Positions 1 through 5,777 of a DNA stretch of 26,278 bases are shown here, piece by piece. The stretch spans positions 1 through 26,278 of the IMG/VR virus record IMGVR_UViG_3300017527_000089, one strand, 5' to 3'. Each line of letters starts with the position of its first letter. Within the stretch, counting starts at the first letter, position 1. This DNA is from a virus. The notes beneath the pieces are model-generated. The model worked only from the letters and a program-made list of their open reading frames with translations. It had not been told where the DNA came from and did not search any database. Position numbers and translations under genes: made by a program.

Positions 1-132
1 ACCCGGACCATCAATAGCATCCCGCCACTTTTTAGACTGATAAATGCACTCTTCTTTTACCTGCAGCGTCTTGCCCTGCGCCTTCGCAGCCCACATGTCC
101 GATACCCATTGTTCTTTTTCTCTTTGGTTCAT
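1..132 (-). CDS. Small phage protein, 3' end cut by window edge
   Basis: The first 44 codons are visible, beginning MNQREKEQWVSDMWAAKAQG, and the frame is still open at base 1. The ATG at 132 is preceded at a good distance by GAGGGG, the SD type used throughout this region, and starts 14 bases after the stop of the gene upstream. The visible part is hydrophilic and probably helical, rich in Lys, Gln and Trp, with no recognisable motif. It is the last visible gene of the leftward early transcript. Function unknown. Confidence 0.6.
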   Translation of the reverse strand, partial: MNQREKEQWVSDMWAAKAQGKTLQVKEECIYQSKKWRDAIDGPG

Positions 133-146
133 TTGATTCCCCTCAT

Positions 147-311
147 TCACCATAAATCCTGCCCAAGCACCTCTTTCTGAATCTTCCTATCCTCGATAGC
201 CCGCCTGATACGCCCTGCCTCTTTGTCTTCAGCAAAGCGCTGTTTTGCCTTTGCTTTACCTGGGATTCGCACCTGTATTTGCACTTTCCCATTGCGATAA
301 TAAGCTGCCAT
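147..311 (-). CDS. Small basic protein of unknown function
   Basis: This 54-aa protein starts MAAYYRNGKVQIQVRI and has a very basic middle (KAKAKQRF) and a charged helical C-terminus. I chose the ATG at 311 because GAGGGG lies five bases upstream, matching the SD of the next gene, and because the preceding frame ends one base before it (TGA-A-ATG). Longer forms starting at in-frame codons up to 389 are possible, but they would overlap that preceding frame. The first strand-like half followed by a basic helix could bind nucleic acid; no family was recognised. Confidence 0.55.
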   Translation of the reverse strand: MAAYYRNGKVQIQVRIPGKAKAKQRFAEDKEAGRIRRAIEDRKIQKEVLGQDLW

Positions 312-312
312 T

Positions 313-486
313 TCAACCCCTCTGGTCATATTTACCGCCCTTTCCCTCATGGTATATACCAACAAGGTACTCAGGTCCCCTCTCCTCACGTTCCACTAAG
401 GCTGACGGGCAGTGCGCGGTATGGCCCCATCTTTGCCAGCAACTCCAGACCCACTTTCTTGACAGCGCCGATGGATCCACGGCCAT
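313..486 (-). CDS. Possible small ORF, 57 aa, unknown
   Basis: The frame from the ATG at 486 to TGA at 313 encodes a coherent-looking protein beginning MAVDPSALSRKWVWSCWQRW and ending near GPEYLVGIYHEG. Its stop sits one base before the next start, as expected for coupled phage genes. The frame stays open upstream to a GTG at 603 (96 aa). The SD at 486 is poorly spaced (AAGG only two bases away), so the start is uncertain. If the longer form is used, the two dyads at 504-550 lie inside coding sequence. No family was recognised; codon quality and the stop/start junction are the only support. Confidence 0.4.
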   Translation of the reverse strand: MAVDPSALSRKWVWSCWQRWGHTAHCPSALVEREERGPEYLVGIYHEGKGGKYDQRG

Positions 487-503
487 AACCTTTTTAAGCG
501 GGG

Positions 504-550
504 TATTCCAAATGGGAATATGGCGAGACTTTTGATTCCTTGGTGGAATA
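504..550. promoter_or_regulatory. Two operator-like 17-bp dyads
   Basis: TATTCC-N5-GGAATA at 504-520 and GATTCC-N5-GGAATA at 534-550 are inverted repeats whose centres are 30 bp apart, close to three helical turns. Both are followed by TATGSC, extending the similarity. Such pairs are typical of binding sites for a dimeric phage regulator. They lie upstream of the ATG at 486. The alternative is coincidence inside a longer reading frame starting at 603, where both would encode His-Ile-Pro repeats ten codons apart. Confidence 0.4.
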
Positions 551-617
551 TGCCATAATTCATTTGTTCCTGACGCTTTCAGGTGGTCCAGACCTGTTAG
601 CACCGAAGTTACCCCAT

Positions 618-666
618 CCCTCGGGGTGAGACAAGCCCCCGGCGAAAGCTGGGGGTTTTTCTTTTA
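618..666. repeat. Direct repeat copy A, bounding the tRNA/Mom-like cassette
   Basis: A 25-base block (618-642, starting CCCTCGGGGTGAGACAAG) and a 16-base tail (651-666, GGGGGTTTTTCTTTTA) are identical to copy B at 1451-1499; only the hairpin loop between them differs. The copies are 833 bp apart and flank the tRNA-like gene, the Mom-like gene and the 74-aa gene. Confidence 0.85.
636..665 (+). terminator. Rho-independent terminator facing right
   Basis: CCCCCGGC, a GAAA tetraloop and GCTGGGGG form an 8-bp stem (one G-T wobble), followed on the plus strand by TTTTTCTTTT. It points against the genes around it, which are all on the minus strand; on the minus strand the stem has no T-run after it. 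It would block rightward (antisense) transcription. Confidence 0.7.
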
Positions 667-888
667 TTGGTTTTCAATTTCTTCCTGCGCCAGATGCATT
701 ACATCTATGCAATATTTGAGTAGCAGTTCTTCTTTCCTCGTCAGGTCTGAGATTTCTTTGTGGACCTTGATATGTTCCTGGCACTCTCCGATGCACTTGT
801 CTAACTCCTCCAAAGCATCAACATCCGGTTCGTCGTCATACGGTGTTGCCGTTTTCCACTGGTCATACCCTGCAAATGGATCTCTCAT
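664..888 (-). CDS. Helical 74-aa phage protein, unknown
   Basis: The protein begins MRDPFAGYDQWKTATPYDDE and continues as an acidic, helix-forming segment with Cys residues (KCIGEC, KYCIDV). The ATG at 888 overlaps the stop of the Mom-like gene as ATGA and has GGGAG eight bases upstream; an earlier in-frame ATG at 903 would overlap the Mom-like gene more deeply. The stop falls at the edge of repeat copy A, so this is the last gene of the repeat-bounded cassette. Its coupling to the Mom-like gene suggests they are made together, but no function can be given from sequence. Confidence 0.65.
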   Translation of the reverse strand: MRDPFAGYDQWKTATPYDDEPDVDALEELDKCIGECQEHIKVHKEISDLTRKEELLLKYCIDVMHLAQEEIENQ

Positions 889-1352
889 AATTCGTACTCC
901 CATCTGATTTTTTCTGCGGTTGTTTGCATTTTGTTTCTTTTCCTAGTGTTCCATCCTGAAACACTAGGTTTGCTACTGCACACTGCTTGCCAACCAGCGG
1001 CTTTATAAATTGTTCCGGTATGCACTTCTGTATCTTGATAACTGATTAGCGTTTTTACAGTCGGGAACTTTTTCCTGATTTCTAATCGCATAATTTTAAG
1101 CATCCTCGTTGCTGTATTTTTTGGGGCATTGTCGGCTATTGCCAATCTTCTTAATTCCAGCATATTTCGACCGTTCAACATCCTTGCTACGGGAGTAGTC
1201 CATATCGCAGATGCATAAAATCTGTTTTTGTATTCAGCAGCAAAACACGCTTGTTGAGGGCATCTTGTTATGTTGGATTGAACTACCTTTGGCAATCTAC
1301 TGTGGAATAATTCATTTAATTGAATCGACACACTTGGACTGCAAAACGACAC
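885..1352 (-). CDS. Mom-like GNAT-family protein, putative DNA base modification
   Basis: The protein (about 155 aa) has the pattern of phage Mom-like/GNAT proteins: HSRLPKV near the start, then AAEYKNRFYASAIWTTPVAR, LELRRLAIADNAPKNTATRM (acetyl-CoA-fold region) and LISYQDTEVHTGTIYKAAGW near the C-terminus. The Mu Mom protein modifies adenines in phage DNA and protects it from restriction; the same role here is inferred from family resemblance. The start is uncertain. GTG at 1352, seven bases after the tRNA end, lacks an SD; GTG at 1331 is another option; the frame also runs up to an ATG at 1442 with a good SD, but that form would translate the tRNA-like sequence. The gene is followed by an ATGA-coupled 74-aa gene. 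The lack of a clear SD may reflect dependence on processing of the upstream tRNA. Confidence 0.6.
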   Translation of the reverse strand: MSFCSPSVSIQLNELFHSRLPKVVQSNITRCPQQACFAAEYKNRFYASAIWTTPVARMLNGRNMLELRRLAIADNAPKNTATRMLKIMRLEIRKKFPTVKTLISYQDTEVHTGTIYKAAGWQAVCSSKPSVSGWNTRKRNKMQTTAEKIRWEYEL

Positions 1353-1359
1353 ATTTAAT

Positions 1360-1435
1360 TGGAGCGGCGAGATCGGAATCGAACCGTCATCTTCCTCTTG
1401 GAAAAGAGGATGCACTACCCTTATGCTATCGCCGC
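1360..1435 (-). tRNA. tRNA-Gly(TCC)-like gene with 8-nt anticodon loop
   Basis: The minus strand folds as a 76-nt tRNA with encoded CCA: acceptor GCGGCGA/TCGCCGC (7 bp), D-arm GCAT-AAGGGTA-GTGC, anticodon stem TCCTC/GAGGA, T-loop TTCGATT, and T73. Bases G1-C72, C2-G71, G3-C70, U73 and C35/C36 fit bacterial glycine identity, so TCC (1400-1402) is the likely anticodon. Two features are abnormal: the anticodon loop is TTTTCCAA (eight bases rather than seven), and the T-stem is irregular (CGG/CCG plus GAT/ATC with two extra bases). It may be a divergent phage tRNA, a decayed one, or a tRNA-like processing element ahead of the Mom-like gene. Confidence 0.65.
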
Positions 1436-1450
1436 TGAACATGATTTATT

Positions 1451-1499
1451 CCCTCGGGGTGAGACAAGCCCCCGGTTTCCGCCGGGGGTTTTTCTTTTA
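1451..1499. repeat. Direct repeat copy B
   Basis: It matches copy A at 618-666 over the 25-base left block (1451-1475) and the 16-base right tail (1484-1499), with a different hairpin loop (TTTCCG). On the minus strand its left edge supplies GAGGG, placed eight bases before the ATG at 1442. Confidence 0.85.
1469..1498 (+). terminator. Rho-independent terminator facing right
   Basis: CCCCCGG and CCGGGGG form a perfect 7-bp stem around TTTCCG, followed by TTTTTCTTTT on the plus strand. Like the copy at 636-665 it faces against the local genes. Its T-run ends in the stop codon of the ParB-like gene. Confidence 0.7.
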
Positions 1500-2345
1500 G
1501 GCATCAGATGAAAGCTGGATAATTTTAGGCAGTCTGTCTTTGACTGGGCCTACTGTTCTTATGCGCAAGCTGTTACCTGTAATTTGCTCTCCATCAACCG
1601 TCTTGTTCCATGCCTTTGTTGCGATCCATCTGATAATTTGGTGAGGCATTGAAGTCACACCAGTTGTCTTGTTAGCAACAAGACGATTTCTTAACGCTAG
1701 CGGCGGATCTCCATCTGTAAGCGATCCCTTGCCACCGACTCCACTCCAAAACCAGTTTATTAGATCATCATCTGCCGGATTTCCTTTCCCAGCAGAAAGA
1801 TGAATAATGGCCGTTGCCGTTGTCATAGATATCAAGCCGTTTGCTTTATTAGCTATATGCAATGACGCCCTCAATTCTTCTTGGTATTGCTTTGCATAGT
1901 TGATGATTTCGATATCAGAATAAGCCGCGATATCTAAAGTCTTTTTGTCCCATAAGCCTTTTTCATATTGAATGCATAGTTTGGCTGCAGAGGCCATATT
2001 TTTTGCGTTTTTTATTCCTGTATAGGCCAGCCATTGGGCAACTGTTCGAGCTTTACCCCTGTCAACAAACATGCCTGATTCTGCGATATTCCAAGCAATA
2101 GGAATCTGAACGCTAGCCCCAGACTTGATAACCGCAAGCAATCTATGCTGGCCATCAATAAGAACACCGTTAGTAATTTTTATTGTGTCACCTGTTAATT
2201 CCCAGCTACTGCTTCTCATATCTTTTGCATAATGCTCAACGCGATGCGCATCAATTTTCCTAAAATTGTTCGTATTAGCTTGTAATAATCGGCGGGCATA
2301 ATTTGGATCAATGGTCTCAATTTGAATCACGCGTTCTTCTTTCAT
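1497..2345 (-). CDS. ParB/Srx-fold-like phage protein
   Basis: The 282-aa protein has an N-terminal ParB-like core: the opening strand VIQIETIDP, a helix around residues 30-50, GDTIKITNGV, then IDGQHRLLAVIKSG (DGQHR at 64-68), which resembles the GxxR phosphate-binding box of ParB/Srx proteins. The rest (about residues 90-282) is a mostly helical phage-type domain without a recognised motif. Such phage proteins are often labelled ParB-like nuclease or partition proteins, but they generally lack a partner ParA, and none is seen here. ATG 2345 sits nine bases from GAGG; ATG 2351 and ATG 2384 (with its own AGAGGA SD, overlapping the upstream stop) are alternatives. It belongs to the same leftward operon as the methyltransferase and helicase, so a role in modification or DNA processing is an inference. 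Confidence 0.75.
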   Translation of the reverse strand: MKEERVIQIETIDPNYARRLLQANTNNFRKIDAHRVEHYAKDMRSSSWELTGDTIKITNGVLIDGQHRLLAVIKSGASVQIPIAWNIAESGMFVDRGKARTVAQWLAYTGIKNAKNMASAAKLCIQYEKGLWDKKTLDIAAYSDIEIINYAKQYQEELRASLHIANKANGLISMTTATAIIHLSAGKGNPADDDLINWFWSGVGGKGSLTDGDPPLALRNRLVANKTTGVTSMPHQIIRWIATKAWNKTVDGEQITGNSLRIRTVGPVKDRLPKIIQLSSDA

Positions 2346-2373
2346 TTTCATTTCCCTCGTTTTGTGTATGAAG

Positions 2374-2499
2374 CTACTCATCATCGTTTCCTCTCTTATT
2401 CCCTCTCGTATATTCATTCGTCCACTCCCTGAATTCAGGGCACTCCGTTTTGCAGTCCGTTCTTTTGATGCACTTATCGCATGGGCATTTAAGCGTCAT
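2374..2499 (-). CDS. Cys-rich 41-aa mini-protein
   Basis: A short frame starting MTLKCPCDKCIKRTDCKTEC carries five Cys in its first 20 residues (C5, C7, C10, C16, C20) and a charged tail (NEYTRGNKRGNDDE). This is a likely metal-binding knuckle. Its TAG stop overlaps the ATG at 2384 of the next frame, and it fills the 195-base gap between the methyltransferase and the ParB-like gene. No strong SD is visible before the ATG. Comparable Cys-rich micro-proteins are common beside phage nucleic-acid genes. Function unknown; it could be a small zinc-binding partner or regulator. Confidence 0.65.
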   Translation of the reverse strand: MTLKCPCDKCIKRTDCKTECPEFREWTNEYTRGNKRGNDDE

Positions 2500-2540
2500 G
2501 CGGTAAACCGTATCGACCGATGGTGCGCGTTGGCCTTTTT

Positions 2541-3407
2541 TCAAAACAACCCCATTTGGTCATTCATAGACCGCAGATTAGCGACAGATTGGTTGAAATA
2601 AGACTCCTTCAGCTCAACCCCGATAAACCTCCTCCCCAACTCAATCGACACATAACCCTCGGACCCGATGCCAGCGAACGGACTTAAAACCGTATCGCCC
2701 GGATTAGTCCACAACTCAACGCCACGGCGAATCACCTCAAGCTGCAACGGACAAATATGCCGCTCGTCGTCATGCTCCCTTGCAGACCTGTACTGCAACG
2801 TGTCATTCGGGTTGATGTCGGTCCAAATCGGCGATGCGATCTGCTGCCATTTCTCAACGGGATAATCAGCAGCATCATGCGTAACCTTGTCAACTGGATC
2901 GCCAGCGGCGCGCATCGTGATCAGGTAGTCAGGTATGGCCTGCCGACTCATGCTTGCATTGCTCCGCACCGTCTTATGCAGTAACCCTAGTGCCTTGGTG
3001 CGTTGCATGGCGGTCACTGGATCTTTCCAGATAACAACCTCGCTATGGTGAATGAACCCGCGGTCAATAAATGCGTTGATCAGTTCGCCGCGGAAGTCTC
3101 TAAGCCCGATAACACCATGCTTAACCTTGGATGATGGGAGCAACATGCAATGAAATGAAACGTCGCGCCCTGGCATCATCACTCGCGCCAACTCATCAAC
3201 CAGATACCCGAAATGCTGCTTAAAGTCGTCATCGCCTTTGCTGTTGCCCATGTCCCTCGGGCTGTTGCTATAGGTATAAAGCGACGCAAATGGCGGCGAA
3301 AATACTGAATAGCCGATGCTGGCATCAGGTATGCCCTTCAGCACATCGACGCAATCCCCGTGATACATCGCCCAATCTTTACCAAATTCTTGATTTATGC
3401 AGTTCAT
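2541..3407 (-). CDS. DNA N4-cytosine/N6-adenine methyltransferase, beta-class order
   Basis: This 288-aa protein has the catalytic motif IV SPPF at residues 37-40 and the SAM-binding motif FAGIG at 244-248, followed by ELGRRFIGVEL. Motif IV before motif I is the beta-class order of the N4/N6 methylase family (PF01555). The SPP[FY] form is more usual for N4-cytosine enzymes, while N6-adenine enzymes usually have DPPY, so cytosine-N4 is a reasonable guess. The length fits an orphan phage enzyme. Its ATG overlaps the helicase stop (ATGA), so the pair is translationally coupled. No restriction nuclease is seen nearby, so self-protection of phage DNA or epigenetic control is the likely role. Confidence 0.9.
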   Translation of the reverse strand: MNCINQEFGKDWAMYHGDCVDVLKGIPDASIGYSVFSPPFASLYTYSNSPRDMGNSKGDDDFKQHFGYLVDELARVMMPGRDVSFHCMLLPSSKVKHGVIGLRDFRGELINAFIDRGFIHHSEVVIWKDPVTAMQRTKALGLLHKTVRSNASMSRQAIPDYLITMRAAGDPVDKVTHDAADYPVEKWQQIASPIWTDINPNDTLQYRSAREHDDERHICPLQLEVIRRGVELWTNPGDTVLSPFAGIGSEGYVSIELGRRFIGVELKESYFNQSVANLRSMNDQMGLF

Positions 3408-4792
3408 ATCGCCCTCAAAAAGTCAGGAACAGCAACGCGATGCGCTGCCATATATTCGTTAGTGTGTCGACTGCTAGACAATACGGAGTCTCTGACAGCC
3501 TCTTGTGTTTCTGCGCTCAGTTGCTCAAACATCAATAGTGCATCACGCTCCTTGCGCTGTAGATTGGCAAGTACTGACCCCTCCATTTCAGATACATACA
3601 GATGCACGTTGACTTGGTATTTTTGGCCGAACCTCCAACATCTGCGAACGGCCTGGTAGTAGGATTCAAACGAATCAGTGACGCCAACAAATGCCACGTT
3701 CTGGCAATGCTGCCAGTTCAGACCGAATCCAGCGATCTTTGGCTTGGTAATCAATACGCGGATGTTGCCTGCTGCGAAGTCATGCAAGGCACGCTCTTTC
3801 TTTTCAATGATGTCGCTTCCACGAACCTCGACTGCATCAGGTATCGCCGCCCTGAGCGCATCCGCCTCGGCATTCAATTCGCACCATACAATCCATGCAC
3901 CATCATTCTTTGCCACATCATCCGCGCAGGATTCAACCCGATACTTGATGCTTGACTTTCTCGCTGCCCGTCGTTCTGAAAGTGTCGATGCCTCCAGAGC
4001 GAATAACATACCCTCGGATGCTTCAGCATCTGTGCCGACTGTCTCTTGAGTGATATTAATTGGCGGCAATTCATACGCGCTTGCGTCGTATCCAAGGTCT
4101 GCAGGAGAGCGAATCATCGCGCCCCATGATGAAACCCACTTCCAGAATGCTTTTCTTGCATGACCTTTCAATCGCCAGACTTGAGTTTCACCACCATCAT
4201 GCACAAAGTACTCGGAGAGCATTTCAGACCGTGAGCATATCCCCAGGAACTCTGCGTGTGTCCCTAGCTCAGTCCAATCATTAGGTGCCGGCGTTGCCGT
4301 TGCACATAATCGGTATGGGGTTTCTGCAAAGGCTACCAGCAGGTTAGCAAGTGTCTTTGTGTCATGGTGTTTGATGATGCTGGATTCATCAAGAACGACA
4401 CCGATGAACCGATCAGTGTTGAACTTGTGCAGTCGATCATAGTTGGTTATGTAGATCCCCTGCTTATCACCGATCTCCGCATCCTCGCGCACATGGACCA
4501 CATCAACACCGATGCTTGCGCCCTCTTCTACGGTCTGTTCAGCAACGGCCAGCGGGGCAAGAATCATGATGCTGCCGTTCTCCTTGCGAGCAACAACATC
4601 AGCCCATTCAAGTTGTATGCGCGTCTTTCCGAGTCCAGTATCAGCAAAGATAGCGGCACGGCCTAATCGCAAAGCCCAGCGTACTAAGGCATCCTGATGC
4701 GGGAACAAATCGCCCGATAACGTGCCTTCATAATCAAAGCCGACTGGCTTCCAGTTTGCCAGTTTATGATCAATAAAGTCTGTATAGCTCAT
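3404..4792 (-). CDS. SNF2/DEAD-type superfamily 2 helicase
   Basis: The 462-aa protein has the superfamily 2 motifs in order: Q-like FPHQDALVRW (30-39), Walker A ADTGLGKT (50-57), Walker B LDESS (134-138, DESS in place of the common DEAH), motif III ATATP (164-168), ITKPKIAGFGLNW (348-360, motif V) and QAVRRCWRFGQ (380-390, motif VI with arginine fingers). The last two are typical of SNF2-like translocases. There is no visible nuclease domain. ATG 4792 was chosen because it overlaps the upstream stop as ATGA; an in-frame ATG at 4810 has no SD. It is directly coupled to the methyltransferase, suggesting an ATP-driven translocase acting with base modification, but it could equally act in replication or recombination. 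Confidence 0.88.
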   Translation of the reverse strand: MSYTDFIDHKLANWKPVGFDYEGTLSGDLFPHQDALVRWALRLGRAAIFADTGLGKTRIQLEWADVVARKENGSIMILAPLAVAEQTVEEGASIGVDVVHVREDAEIGDKQGIYITNYDRLHKFNTDRFIGVVLDESSIIKHHDTKTLANLLVAFAETPYRLCATATPAPNDWTELGTHAEFLGICSRSEMLSEYFVHDGGETQVWRLKGHARKAFWKWVSSWGAMIRSPADLGYDASAYELPPINITQETVGTDAEASEGMLFALEASTLSERRAARKSSIKYRVESCADDVAKNDGAWIVWCELNAEADALRAAIPDAVEVRGSDIIEKKERALHDFAAGNIRVLITKPKIAGFGLNWQHCQNVAFVGVTDSFESYYQAVRRCWRFGQKYQVNVHLYVSEMEGSVLANLQRKERDALLMFEQLSAETQEAVRDSVLSSSRHTNEYMAAHRVAVPDFLRAI

Positions 4793-5067
4793 TTCTCTGT
4801 AACCATCCATAGGTTAGGAAGCCAAGCAACTAAGCGCCCGTGATATTTCATTGCACAAACGATCCCAATCGGACCGCCGCATAATGTCGCTATTATTTGC
4901 GACCAATCAGCAGATGGAACCAAACGCCAGAGCAATATTTGCGCTGTCCCGATTCCGAATGAAGTGATCACTGCCGCAACATAGTGCTTTCCGATGACGT
5001 TCTGTTGCTGAATGCCAAGCAAGAACACGGTTACAAATGCACTGCAAAATAAAGCAAGATGAATCAT
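4789..5067 (-). CDS. Small three-helix membrane protein
   Basis: The 92-aa protein has three hydrophobic segments: MIHLALFCSAFVTVFLLG (residues 1-18), YVAAVITSFGIGTAQILLW (about 28-47), and IIATLCGGPIGIVCAMKYH (about 59-77), with a cytoplasm-like tail. The ATG at 5067 overlaps the preceding stop (ATGA) with GGAG nine bases upstream. The GTAQ and ADWSQ...GGPIGIV patterns look like a conserved small phage membrane protein family, but I know of no assigned function. Its position among early replication and modification genes argues against a holin. Confidence 0.75.
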   Translation of the reverse strand: MIHLALFCSAFVTVFLLGIQQQNVIGKHYVAAVITSFGIGTAQILLWRLVPSADWSQIIATLCGGPIGIVCAMKYHGRLVAWLPNLWMVTEK

Positions 5068-5291
5068 CGGATGTGACTCCATGTCTCATAAGATGTGATC
5101 TTTTCAATCGTGCGAAAGTGGACACTGAATTTTTCAGCGAGCGCCTTGTTGGATAATCGTCTAGCTTCCTCGCGCAGTCTGTTGCGCTCGATAACAGCTC
5201 CACGAATCAGTTTTATGTCTGCTTCAGTCAGCTTTGCATTGCAGGATTCTCCCCGCCGCGCCTTTGTGTAATTCATTGGATCGTCAATCAT
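5064..5291 (-). CDS. HTH DNA-binding protein, small
   Basis: The 75-aa protein has a C-terminal helix-turn-helix: LSNKALAEKFSVHFRTIEKITSYETW (about residues 46-71), of the type that decides where a protein binds DNA. The first part, LTEADIKLIRGAVIERNRLREE, is a helix with a basic face. The ATG at 5291 has GAGGG ten bases upstream. It is coupled to the membrane protein gene by ATGA. It may be an early regulator or an accessory DNA-binding protein; the operators at 504-550 and the repeat at 6472-6493 are possible targets, unproven. Confidence 0.75.
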   Translation of the reverse strand: MIDDPMNYTKARRGESCNAKLTEADIKLIRGAVIERNRLREEARRLSNKALAEKFSVHFRTIEKITSYETWSHIR

Positions 5292-5330
5292 GCTATTATT
5301 TCCCTCGATTTCCTTTGTGTAGTTTCCCTC

Positions 5331-5777
5331 TTAGCCCTGGCTCCCTCCGCCGGGGCGTTTTTTTAGTGTCTCTTTCATCCTTCTAATATGCTCCCTGCCT
5401 ACCGCGTAATCAGGTGGCGGCTTTGGGAGCGCTTTCGGAAATGGCCTGTGCGCCGCTACCAGATACCGTCTGCACAGATGCCTGAATTGCGGCAGCGAAG
5501 GCGGCATGTCTGGCAATGAGTCCAGTCCCTGCTTGATTTCGTCGCCTGTCAGGCCGCGTAAGCCCTCTGCCCACGTCTTCAGCATATCGTCCGTCTGCTG
5601 CTGCGTACCCAGCCTTGAAGTCCATAAAGGCCCGTAGATCAGCGCGAATTTCTTAAACAGCGCGGCCGTCCAATCCTCTCTCAGCGGTTTACCCGCTGAT
5701 CTTGGAGTCGAGATAACCGTGCAAGTCTGCGTTTCGCTCTGTAGCGCTTTGCTTGCCAGATCCTTTACGCTTTTCAT
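5331..5777 (-). CDS. Lambda P-like replication protein (helicase loader type)
   Basis: The 148-aa protein resembles the conserved core of phage replication protein P: EDWTAALFKKFALIYGPLW (34-52), WAEGLRGLTGDEIKQGLDSL (69-88) and PPSLPQFRHLC (92-102). Family P proteins recruit the host DnaB helicase to the phage origin. It follows a DnaT/O-like gene, which is the usual order. The ATG at 5777 has GGGA nine bases upstream, but this makes an 89-base overlap with the preceding gene, much longer than the ATGA overlaps elsewhere. The C-terminus KKRPGGGSQG is encoded by the GC-rich hairpin at 5334-5364. It is short compared with lambda P (233 aa), lacking a long C-terminal part. Confidence 0.7.
   Translation of the reverse strand: MKSVKDLASKALQSETQTCTVISTPRSAGKPLREDWTAALFKKFALIYGPLWTSRLGTQQQTDDMLKTWAEGLRGLTGDEIKQGLDSLPDMPPSLPQFRHLCRRYLVAAHRPFPKALPKPPPDYAVGREHIRRMKETLKKRPGGGSQG
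5334..5364 (+). terminator. Terminator-like hairpin facing right, inside a gene end
   Basis: GCCCTGGC and GCCGGGGC pair over 8 bp (one T-G) around TCCCTCC, followed by G and seven T on the plus strand. It overlaps the last codons of the P-like gene, so coding pressure may explain the GC-rich stem. If real it is a third antisense-facing terminator in this region. Confidence 0.4.

Noticed and set aside
459-490. Plus-strand TTGACA near 459 as a promoter
   Set aside because: No convincing -10 at 16-18 bp, and no plus-strand gene follows.
245-535. Plus-strand ORF of 96 aa
   Set aside because: It has no SD, an odd composition (many Pro, Ser, Trp), and runs antisense to the better supported minus-strand frames.
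1400-1402. The 8-nt-loop tRNA-Gly(TCC) as the decoder that drives the GGA-containing frameshift at 18853-18859
   Set aside because: Expanded anticodon loops are known to promote +1 shifts, whereas the frame at 18665 needs a -1 shift. The link is attractive but the direction is wrong.
885-1442. A 185-aa Mom-like protein starting at ATG 1442 as the default annotation
   Set aside because: Its first 28 residues would be translated tRNA sequence. Kept only as a finding because the SD is good.
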